5,238 bases of DNA from Clostridia bacterium (GTDB taxonomy: Bacteria; Bacillota; Clostridia; Christensenellales; CAG-1252): positions 1 through 5,238 of the forward strand of contig JAEDHM010000097.1 of NCBI GenBank assembly GCA_016296985.1. The letters run 5' to 3'. Every line of letters begins with the position of its first letter. Within the stretch, counting starts at the first letter, position 1. The notes beneath the pieces are model-generated. The model ran no database searches. It worked only from the letters and a program-made list of their open reading frames with translations, and was not told the DNA's origin. The position numbers and the translations under genes were made by a program. Shown in pieces: positions 1 to 4,932 of the stretch.

Positions 1-562
1 CACTTTTCGTTAAAAATTTCTTTCCTACCTCAAATTGGGGTTTTACCAAAATAACGCCTCTACCATTATTGCACAAAAGGTTGTAAAAAACTTGAGGAAA
101 GTTTTTTATTGAAATAAAACTTACGTCGCATACTAGAAAATCAGTTTCTTCGGGAAAATCTTTTTTAGATAAAAAACGAGCGTTTGTGTTGTCCATAACG
201 ACAACCCGACTATCCTTTTTGAGTTCTTCAGAAAAAGCACACTCGCCTACGTCAACTGCATAAACTTTTTTTGCACCTTTTGATAAAAGACAAGAAGTAA
301 ATCCTCCGTTTGAAGCGCCGATATCAGCGCAAATTGAAAAATTTGAAATATTAAAATACTCTAAAGCGTGATTAAGTTTTATACCACCCAAGGAATCAAA
401 CTCGATAAGGTCAACGACTTGTATATCATCCTCCTCTTTTATCTCAAAAGAAACTTTGTCAACAACCTTTCCATTGACGGAAACTCCGCCAAGTTTTATA
501 AGATTTGACGCCCTAGTCCGAGTGAGATTTTCCTTTTGAGCGATAAAAAGATCAAGTCGCAT
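1..562 (-). CDS. tlyA: TlyA-family rRNA 2'-O-methyltransferase (S4 + FtsJ domains), C-terminus beyond window
   Basis: Partial gene: the first 187 codons are visible from ATG at 562 and the frame is still open at the left edge. The family transfers a methyl group from S-adenosylmethionine to ribose 2'-OH groups of rRNA (known for TlyA of mycobacteria); some members are annotated as hemolysins. Residues 1-55 form an S4 RNA-binding domain (starts MRLDLFIAQK, with VSVNGKVVDK near 27-36). The Rossmann SAM motif ADIGASNGGFT is at 79-89, YAVDVG at 101-106, CDVSFIS at 145-151 and LVKPQFE at 172-178. K62, D146 and K174 match the catalytic K-D-K in spacing; the final Glu would lie outside the window. 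The usual SRGG before the catalytic Lys reads SLGG here. The start is supported by AAGGA 9 nt upstream. The ATG overlaps the oapA stop (TAATG), so translation is probably coupled to oapA. Confidence 0.93.
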   Translation of the reverse strand, partial: MRLDLFIAQKENLTRTRASNLIKLGGVSVNGKVVDKVSFEIKEEDDIQVVDLIEFDSLGGIKLNHALEYFNISNFSICADIGASNGGFTSCLLSKGAKKVYAVDVGECAFSEELKKDSRVVVMDNTNARFLSKKDFPEETDFLVCDVSFISIKNFPQVFYNLLCNNGRGVILVKPQFEVGKKFLTKS

Positions 563-1152
563 TAGTTTCTTTCCTTTTTAAAAATACTAATAAACTTTCC
601 AAAAAAGAGAACGAATTTTGTACTGTTTTTTATGGCAATACCCTTCATAATCGCCTTACCGCCTATGGTTATCGCTGCAATAAGAGCAGACACGATAATG
701 CTAACCCAAAGTTGACCGCCCGTTTTTAAAGCAATCATCAAAGAAATTGAAGCACCGCAAGCACCGCTTATGATACCGCAAACGTCACCGATAACGTCGT
801 TGAAAATTGAAGAAAATCTATCTGCATTTTTCAAGATATACAAAGCGGTTTTGCTACCCTTTACCTTTTTTGTTGCCATTGCGGTAAAAGGTACGGGGTC
901 GGCAGAAGTAATGGCAACGCCCATTGCATCGCAACAAATACTTATTGCAATAATAACGACGAGAAGTACGATAGAAACGATTAAATCAGCGTGGGAAACG
1001 ACAAGTTCGGTTCCTAAAGAAAAACAAAATGAGAAAACAAAGGATACAACGGTAATAATCAAAATCCAACGAATTATTTTGTGGCGTTCAATCGCCTCTT
1101 TATTTCGTCGAGGTTTTTTATTTTCGTTTAAATCTTTCTTGTTTTCTTCCAT
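562..1152 (-). CDS. oapA: OLE-associated membrane protein OapA
   Basis: A 196-residue integral membrane protein. In Bacillus halodurans the homologous protein binds OLE RNA and holds it at the membrane; the complex is linked to tolerance of cold, alcohols and magnesium. Visible here are a charged, Lys/Arg-rich N-terminus (1-28) and four hydrophobic segments near 28-49, 56-80, 119-142 and 147-170. Between segments 2 and 3 lies a hydrophilic stretch with SADPVPFTAMATKKVKGSK (83-101). The strongest family-like block is CCDAMGVAITSADPVPF (73-89) with FNDVIGDVCGIISG (117-130), whose acidic residues D119 and D123 sit in or at a membrane helix. This block resembles the DUF21 membrane domain of CorC/CNNM magnesium proteins, which is my inference from motif memory. 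AAGGAG lies 6 nt before the ATG. The gene directly follows the OLE RNA and overlaps tlyA by 1 nt. The name rests on motif recall plus position; no alignment was run. Confidence 0.85.
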   Translation of the reverse strand: MEENKKDLNENKKPRRNKEAIERHKIIRWILIITVVSFVFSFCFSLGTELVVSHADLIVSIVLLVVIIAISICCDAMGVAITSADPVPFTAMATKKVKGSKTALYILKNADRFSSIFNDVIGDVCGIISGACGASISLMIALKTGGQLWVSIIVSALIAAITIGGKAIMKGIAIKNSTKFVLFFGKFISIFKKERN

Positions 1153-1173
1153 AAATAACTCCTTATAAAATAA

Positions 1174-1188
1174 CCCCCAATTTGGGGG
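1174..1188 (-). terminator. C5/G5 hairpin at the OLE RNA 3' end
   Basis: The minus strand shows CCCCCA, a 3-nt loop and TGGGGG, a compact GC-rich stem immediately after the 3' strand of the OLE closing helix. It is followed by TTATTTTAT, an interrupted U-tract. This could act as an intrinsic terminator or processing boundary, but the U-tract is imperfect, so readthrough into oapA (which starts 22 nt later) is likely. Direct observation: the stem. Inference: partial termination. Confidence 0.6.
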
Positions 1189-1762
1189 AATCAGTGGTAG
1201 CGAAATAGATTAACATTGCACCATAAAGTTCGGTATGTTTTCCATATGCCTGACTTACCGTCGCCGAATAAGCGGTTTCCCTTTGACAAGCATAGCGGTA
1301 GGTTACCCTATCCGCAACCGAATCACCGTAAATTTGTACACCACAATCCCCATTTCGCATCAGCCTAGAAGTTTTCCTTGACCTACTTCGAAACAATTAG
1401 CCTCTTTTGCAAAGATGGTTTCATAGGCAATCGCCCAACAAGGTCCGCCGACCATGATGTTTGTGTTCCTAATCCGCCACCGCCACTCAAGGCAGGCTAC
1501 TCTGCACACAGCTACGAACACCGCAATACAGGTTTAATCCCGTTCAGTAGATGGTTTCACACCCACCGATACGGGTCTCCACGGTAGGTGGGTCGGGAAA
1601 TGCATGCCATTGCAAACCGCCCACAAACCTTAACTTCCAGCATCAGCCCGAATTTGGGCAAAACAAGCCAACACAAGAAACTTCATCGATATGCCCTTCG
1701 ACGGAAATTTATCCCCGCCCTCCTTGAGACGAAGTCTGACTAGAGATACTGCACCACTGATT
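1174..1762 (-). ncRNA. ole: OLE RNA (ornate, large, extremophilic RNA)
   Basis: This interval has no credible protein gene and looks like a large structured RNA. Its 5' end AATCAGTGGT (1762-1753) is perfectly complementary to ACCACTGATT (1198-1189), a 10-bp closing helix joining ends about 560 nt apart. Internal stems include ACCCACC/GGTGGGT (1593-1587 with 1567-1561), GCCC/GGGC (1659-1656 with 1649-1646), GTGTTC/GAACAC (1521-1516 with 1468-1463), GGTC/GACC (1453-1450 with 1445-1442), and a GTAA-capped hairpin (1315-1295, 8 bp with one bulged A). The segment GGAGGGCGGGGATAA near 1723-1709 matches my recollection of conserved OLE sequence. OLE RNA is about 600 nt, occurs mainly in Firmicutes, and lies among isoprenoid and DNA-repair genes next to oapA, exactly this context. 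It works at the membrane with OapA and with OapB and OapC, which are encoded elsewhere. The exact ends are inferred from the promoter, the closing helix and the 3' hairpin. A group II intron is the main alternative, but no domain V or reverse transcriptase is seen. Confidence 0.88.
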
Positions 1763-1768
1763 ATATAT

Positions 1769-1797
1769 ATTATAGTCCAATATATAAAAAAACTCAA
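1769..1797 (-). promoter_or_regulatory. Sigma-A-type promoter for OLE RNA
   Basis: On the minus strand TTGAGT (1797-1792) lies exactly 17 nt before a perfect TATAAT (1774-1769). Transcription would start around 1763-1760, coinciding with the 5' strand of the OLE closing helix (1762). The -35 box (4 of 6 to TTGACA) is also the 3' arm of the ispA terminator. A second TATAAT at 1765-1760 has no suitable -35 and overlaps the RNA itself. Confidence 0.72.
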
Positions 1798-1817
1798 CTA
1801 TTTTTAAATAATTGAGT
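1786..1817 (-). terminator. Intrinsic terminator after ispA
   Basis: The minus strand reads ACTCAA (1817-1812), a U-G wobble, TATT, a 4-nt loop, AATA and TTGAGT (1797-1792), a continuous 11-bp stem, then seven T residues (1792-1786). It begins 7 nt after the ispA stop. The stem is AT-rich, so termination may be incomplete, leaving some readthrough into the OLE RNA. Confidence 0.72.
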
Positions 1818-1824
1818 GTAAGTA

Positions 1825-2643
1825 TTAAAAAGTTCGATTTATTAATAGGTTAAAATATTGGGTTAAAAAGTGTTTTTCTTTTAGTAGTTCCATGGAAGAA
1901 AGGGCTTGTGATTTCAATTTTTCCATGTAGATTTGAGTATTTTCTTTACCCAAAATCACAGGCAAGGTTTTTATTCCTCTTTCCATATCTTGTTCTAAAT
2001 CAAAAAAGTCATCGGTAATTTGGAACAAGGTTCCAACCGCATCACCGAAGATTGATATAGCCTCTTTTTCAACTTCGCTACAGCCTTGAGATACGCCCCC
2101 AGATAAAAGCGCGGATTTGATTAAAGCGGTAGTCTTTTTTTGATACACTTTAAGTAATGCGGTTTTTTCGTTGATTTCAGCAGAAAACTCTAAAAATTGA
2201 CCTTCTACCATTTGTTCTGATGCCTTGAAAATTTCCTTGACGGCAAGATTTTGATTTTTGCCTAAAAGAGCGTACTCTAAAGCAATATCCCCCGCCAAAG
2301 ACAAAAGCAAATCACCGATTAAAATACCTTGCGCGTGTCCGTATTTTTTGTGTACCGTAAGCTCGCCTCGTCTATAATCGTCGTTATCCATTGCCGGTAA
2401 ATCATCGTGTACCAAAGAATAAGAATGTATAAGTTCGACAACGAATGCAAGCAATCTTATATCTTCGTAACGACCACCGAAAGTCTTCGCTGAAAGATAT
2501 ACTGCCAAAGGTCTTATTCTCTTCCCTTTTGATACGGCGTAAATAACCCCATCTTTCAAAATGGGGTCAAAATCTTTCAATTTGTTGGAAAGATAAGAAA
2601 TTAAATCTTCCCTAAAATTTGTTACGAAGGAGGAAATTTCCAT
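1825..2643 (-). CDS. ispA: Farnesyl diphosphate synthase (polyprenyl synthetase family)
   Basis: A trans-type prenyltransferase that condenses isopentenyl diphosphate with allylic diphosphates, giving farnesyl diphosphate for undecaprenyl and quinone synthesis in the cytoplasm. With the ATG start it has 272 residues, somewhat shorter than the usual 290-300. GKRIRP is at 40-45 (diphosphate binding). The first Asp-rich motif DDLPAMD is at 80-86, followed by RRG (91-93). KTTAL lies near 170, and the second Asp-rich motif DDFFD at 211-215. The loop after it is shorter than in typical IspA. The YSLVHDDLPAMD context is like bacterial FPP synthases, so C15 is the likely product, although chain length cannot be proved here. 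I chose ATG at 2643, which gives a family-like N-terminus and sits 1 nt after the xseB stop. An in-frame TTG at 2667 would add 8 residues and overlap xseB. An intrinsic terminator follows directly. Confidence 0.93.
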   Translation of the reverse strand: MEISSFVTNFREDLISYLSNKLKDFDPILKDGVIYAVSKGKRIRPLAVYLSAKTFGGRYEDIRLLAFVVELIHSYSLVHDDLPAMDNDDYRRGELTVHKKYGHAQGILIGDLLLSLAGDIALEYALLGKNQNLAVKEIFKASEQMVEGQFLEFSAEINEKTALLKVYQKKTTALIKSALLSGGVSQGCSEVEKEAISIFGDAVGTLFQITDDFFDLEQDMERGIKTLPVILGKENTQIYMEKLKSQALSSMELLKEKHFLTQYFNLLINRTF

Positions 2644-2644
2644 A

Positions 2645-2866
2645 TTAGTTTTCGCTGAGAGGATCAAAATCCTCTGCTAAAACCATATCAAGTTCTTTTT
2701 TAAGCAAAGCAACTTTGCCCTTACTTTCTTTCAACATTTCAACGCACTTTTTGGACAACTCAATGCCTTTGTTGAATAAAACGATACCTTCGTCAATGGT
2801 AGTCGTAGGCTGTTCGAGTTTTGCGGACAACGTTTCAAGTTCTTTAATCAACTCTTCAAAAGTCAT
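2645..2866 (-). CDS. xseB: Exodeoxyribonuclease VII small subunit
   Basis: A 73-residue protein, normal for the family. XseB partners several-to-one with XseA to form exonuclease VII, which degrades single-stranded DNA to short oligonucleotides. The sequence has the family pattern FEELIKELETLSAKLEQ (3-19), then IDEGIVLFNKGIELSKKC (24-41) and a helix ending ESKGKVALL (47-55), predicting the two-helix coiled-coil hairpin that wraps the large subunit. The acidic C-terminus EDFDPLSEN is unremarkable. AGGAG ends 7 nt before the ATG and lies inside the last codons of xseA, whose stop is 2 nt upstream, so the two subunits are probably translationally coupled. ispA follows after 1 nt. Confidence 0.94.
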   Translation of the reverse strand: MTFEELIKELETLSAKLEQPTTTIDEGIVLFNKGIELSKKCVEMLKESKGKVALLKKELDMVLAEDFDPLSEN

Positions 2867-2868
2867 AA

Positions 2869-4068
2869 CTATTCTCCTTTTTTGTCGAAAGGTAAAATTT
2901 CTTCCACCTTACATACTGCTTTTCCGTCTTGTCCAATCACGGTTATATCGTCACCTTGATTCAAGTCGGTAATTGATTGAATTTGTTTACCCTTACTTTC
3001 AGCCTTAAAATAGCCGTTTTTCAATATCTTTAAGGGATTTACACCTTCTAAACGAAGGCTTGCCTTTGCAAATTGATTTTCCATTTGCACAACCTTCATT
3101 GAAAGAGCATTTTCAAGTTTTGTAGCAACGACGCCAAGTTTCTTTTCACCGTTGGCGCAAATCTTCAAGGTTTTGTCTTGCAATGCACCCAATCGAGCGC
3201 GAAGTTTTTCTTCGGATTGGGAAGTTTTCCCCTTTAACACGGTAAACATCGTTGAAATCGTCGACTTGACGTAGGCAAAATATTGTCCTTCGTCAAATGC
3301 AACCATTTCACCTGCCGCTGTGGGGGTTGCCGCTCTGCTATCCGCAACAAAATCGCTTATGCTAAAATCCGTTTCGTGCCCGACTGCTGAAATAATAGGT
3401 GTTTGCATATTGTAAATAGTGCGTGCCAAACCTTCGTCATTAAAGCAGAATAAATCTTCAAAACTGCCACCGCCCCTTGCTAAAATAATGCAATCAAAGT
3501 TCATATCGTCAACGATTTTAAGTCCGTTGATTATGGTAGAAGCGGCACCGTCACCTTGCACCCTTACGTCATAGACGAAAATATTCAAGCTTTTGTTTTT
3601 GTTTCTTACAGTACGCACAATATCCCTGATTACTGCACCTGTTTTGCTTGTTACGACGCAAACGTTTTTACAAAACATAGGAATAGCTTTTTTATGTTCG
3701 GGAGAAAAAAGCCCCTCCCCTGCAAGTTTCTTCTTAAGTTCTTCAAGTTGAATATGCAACAAACCTTTTCCCACCGGCTGAATTGTAGAAACAATTAAGG
3801 AAAGACGACCGGTTTTTGCATAATAATCCACGCTACCTTTTACAATAACGCTTTCACCTTCTTTTGAAGGGGTATAAGTTTTTGAAGCGTTGAAACAAGA
3901 GCAAGCAATTGCTCCGTCTTTGTCTTTCAAGGTAAAATAAGCATGGGGACCGGAAAACTTGAATCCACTAATTTCGCCAAACACGACGATACTATGCAAG
4001 AGTTCTTCTCGCATAAGGATATTTTTAATATAAGAATTAAGTTGGGAAACGCTGATGGTATTATCCAT
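2869..4068 (-). CDS. xseA: Exodeoxyribonuclease VII large subunit
   Basis: The catalytic subunit of exonuclease VII, which processively trims single-stranded DNA from both ends and acts in repair and recombination. It has 399 residues, shorter than E. coli (about 456) and B. subtilis, mostly through a reduced C-terminal helical part. An N-terminal OB-fold spans about 1-100 (VSQLNSYIKNIL at 7-18, GEISGFKFSGPHAYFTLKD at 31-49). The nuclease core follows: TSKTGAVIRDI (140-150), RGGGSFEDLFCFNDEGLAR (198-216) and AVGHETDFSISDFVADSRA (228-246) then TPTAAGE (248-254). A coiled-coil region runs about 258-340, then NPLKILKNGY (344-353) and the small C-terminal beta segment. The active-site block looks intact. 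AAGGA is 8 nt before the ATG, which overlaps the end of nusB by 8 nt. Confidence 0.96.
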   Translation of the reverse strand: MDNTISVSQLNSYIKNILMREELLHSIVVFGEISGFKFSGPHAYFTLKDKDGAIACSCFNASKTYTPSKEGESVIVKGSVDYYAKTGRLSLIVSTIQPVGKGLLHIQLEELKKKLAGEGLFSPEHKKAIPMFCKNVCVVTSKTGAVIRDIVRTVRNKNKSLNIFVYDVRVQGDGAASTIINGLKIVDDMNFDCIILARGGGSFEDLFCFNDEGLARTIYNMQTPIISAVGHETDFSISDFVADSRAATPTAAGEMVAFDEGQYFAYVKSTISTMFTVLKGKTSQSEEKLRARLGALQDKTLKICANGEKKLGVVATKLENALSMKVVQMENQFAKASLRLEGVNPLKILKNGYFKAESKGKQIQSITDLNQGDDITVIGQDGKAVCKVEEILPFDKKGE

Positions 4069-4468
4069 TTTGAATTTCCTTCAAAATTGAAGCCAAAACA
4101 CCGTTGACAAAGCCACTGCTTTTTTCGGTACCGTAAACCTTAACAAGATCGACCGCCTCGTTGATTGCTACCGCAGGGGGAACGTCGGAATACAACAATT
4201 CGTAAACAGCGACAATCATTGCCGACAAATCGGTAGTAGCTAATCTTTGAGAGGTTGAGTAGGTAGGAGTGTGCTTCATAATACGAGAAACAATGTCGTC
4301 GTAATGCAAAATAATCCCATTGTACTCAGCTTCAATAAAAGCCACGTCTTCAGGAGTAAGAGTGGAATCAGCGGTCAAAATGTCAAAGGTGCGACCGTTG
4401 ATTTCTTTTACAAAACCGTATTCGAAAATAAGTTGATATATTTTTTCTCTTGCTTTTTTTCTGCTCAT
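4061..4468 (-). CDS. nusB: Transcription antitermination factor NusB
   Basis: A 135-residue all-helical protein of normal length. NusB pairs with NusE (ribosomal protein S10) and binds boxA RNA, promoting antitermination of rRNA operons. Visible are the typical MSRKKAREKIYQLIFEY N-terminus (1-17) and the C-terminal half with AMIVAVYELLYSDVPPAVAI (83-102), NEAVDLVKVYG (103-113) and FVNGVLASI (120-128). The middle (30-75) is less conserved, as expected. AAGG lies 6 nt before the ATG, which is 1 nt after the asp23 stop. The 3' end overlaps xseA by 8 nt. The asp23-nusB-xseA-xseB-ispA order is common in Firmicutes; folD, often found between nusB and xseA, is absent here. Confidence 0.95.
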   Translation of the reverse strand: MSRKKAREKIYQLIFEYGFVKEINGRTFDILTADSTLTPEDVAFIEAEYNGIILHYDDIVSRIMKHTPTYSTSQRLATTDLSAMIVAVYELLYSDVPPAVAINEAVDLVKVYGTEKSSGFVNGVLASILKEIQNG

Positions 4469-4469
4469 A

Positions 4470-4805
4470 CTACGCCTTAAAAACTACGCCCACAACGTTT
4501 ACGTTTACTGCCGAAACCTTGTAAGCGGTGCTTTTTTCTACCTCCGAGATAATTTTACTTTGCAACTCGTATGCCAAATCAGGAATTTTGTATCCATAAT
4601 AAATATTTACAAAAATGTCGATATTGACTTTATTTCCGCCAAGCATGTCGACTAAAACACCCTTTCCGGATGAACGAAACAAGCGACCGGTAAGTTTGTT
4701 GTCGGTATCGCTTGACAAACTTGCAACACCTTCAATTTGATATGCGGTAACGCCTACGATTGAGGAAATTATTTTTTCATATCTGGTTTCGTTATTTTCA
4801 ATCAT
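4470..4805 (-). CDS. yqhY: Asp23/Gls24 family envelope stress-response protein (YqhY type)
   Basis: A 111-residue small Asp23-family protein. B. subtilis YqhY occupies the same position upstream of nusB and has been linked to acetyl-CoA carboxylase homeostasis; the biochemical role of the family is unsettled. The sequence has the core IVGVTAYQIEGVASLSS (16-32), a basic/Gly-rich middle, then VNIDIFVNIYYGYKIPDL (60-77) and AVNVNVVGVVF (99-109), the alternating beta-alpha pattern of the family. There is no signal peptide or membrane segment. AAGGAG lies 6 nt before the ATG. It is first in its operon, with its own promoter. accB/accC, which flank it in some relatives, are not seen between spoIIIAH and this gene. 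Confidence 0.92.
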   Translation of the reverse strand: MIENNETRYEKIISSIVGVTAYQIEGVASLSSDTDNKLTGRLFRSSGKGVLVDMLGGNKVNIDIFVNIYYGYKIPDLAYELQSKIISEVEKSTAYKVSAVNVNVVGVVFKA

Positions 4806-4825
4806 TTGAATCTCCTTGTTGATTT

Positions 4826-4854
4826 ATTATATCACAACTGAAGGTTTACTGCAA
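4826..4854 (-). promoter_or_regulatory. Sigma-A promoter with extended -10 for the asp23-nusB-xseAB-ispA operon
   Basis: The minus strand has TTGCAG (4854-4849), a 17-nt spacer and TATAAT (4831-4826), with TGA directly before it giving the extended -10 TGnTATAAT. Transcription would start near 4820, leaving a leader of only about 15 nt before ATG 4805 that contains the AAGGAG site. It lies downstream of the spoIIIAH terminator, so the operon is probably vegetatively expressed and independent of the sporulation operon. Confidence 0.82.
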
Positions 4855-4895
4855 GGATATAAATTTCTCATTTGAAAAGATTTATGCCATTTTAT

Positions 4896-4920
4896 AAAAA
4901 AAACTTCCTTTAAGGAAGCT
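4896..4920 (-). terminator. Intrinsic terminator of the spoIIIA operon
   Basis: The minus strand shows CTTCCT (4918-4913), loop TAA and AGGAAG (4909-4904), extendable by a wobble and an A-T pair, followed by eight T residues (4903-4896). It starts 12 nt after the spoIIIAH stop and is a textbook Rho-independent terminator. Confidence 0.9.
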
Positions 4921-4932
4921 TTTCTAAGTATT

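Noticed and set aside
31..40. CAAATTGGGG near the left edge, similar to the hairpin at the OLE 3' end
   Set aside because: It falls in well-conserved tlyA codons (KPQFE) and has no pairing partner; a chance match.
770..1168. 132-codon open frame on the plus strand
   Set aside because: It is the antisense shadow of oapA, which has a clear ribosome binding site, membrane segments and recognisable motifs.
1163..1396. 77-codon open frame on the minus strand between ispA and oapA
   Set aside because: It lies within the 3' half of the OLE RNA, lacks family resemblance, has no sensible ribosome binding site, and is explained by conserved RNA sequence.
1378..1587. 69-codon open frame on the plus strand
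   Set aside because: It is antisense to the OLE RNA with odd composition (Pro, His, Arg, Tyr rich), typical of spurious frames called over structured RNAs.
1174..1762. Group II intron or other mobile ribozyme as explanation of the large RNA
   Set aside because: No domain V-like hairpin, no typical intron 5' end, no reverse transcriptase nearby, and the ispA/oapA context fits OLE RNA specifically.
1760..1780. Alternative promoter using TTGGAC (1780-1775) and the second TATAAT (1765-1760)
   Set aside because: Spacing is only 9 nt and the -10 box would overlap the closing helix of the RNA; the 17-nt arrangement one turn upstream fits better.
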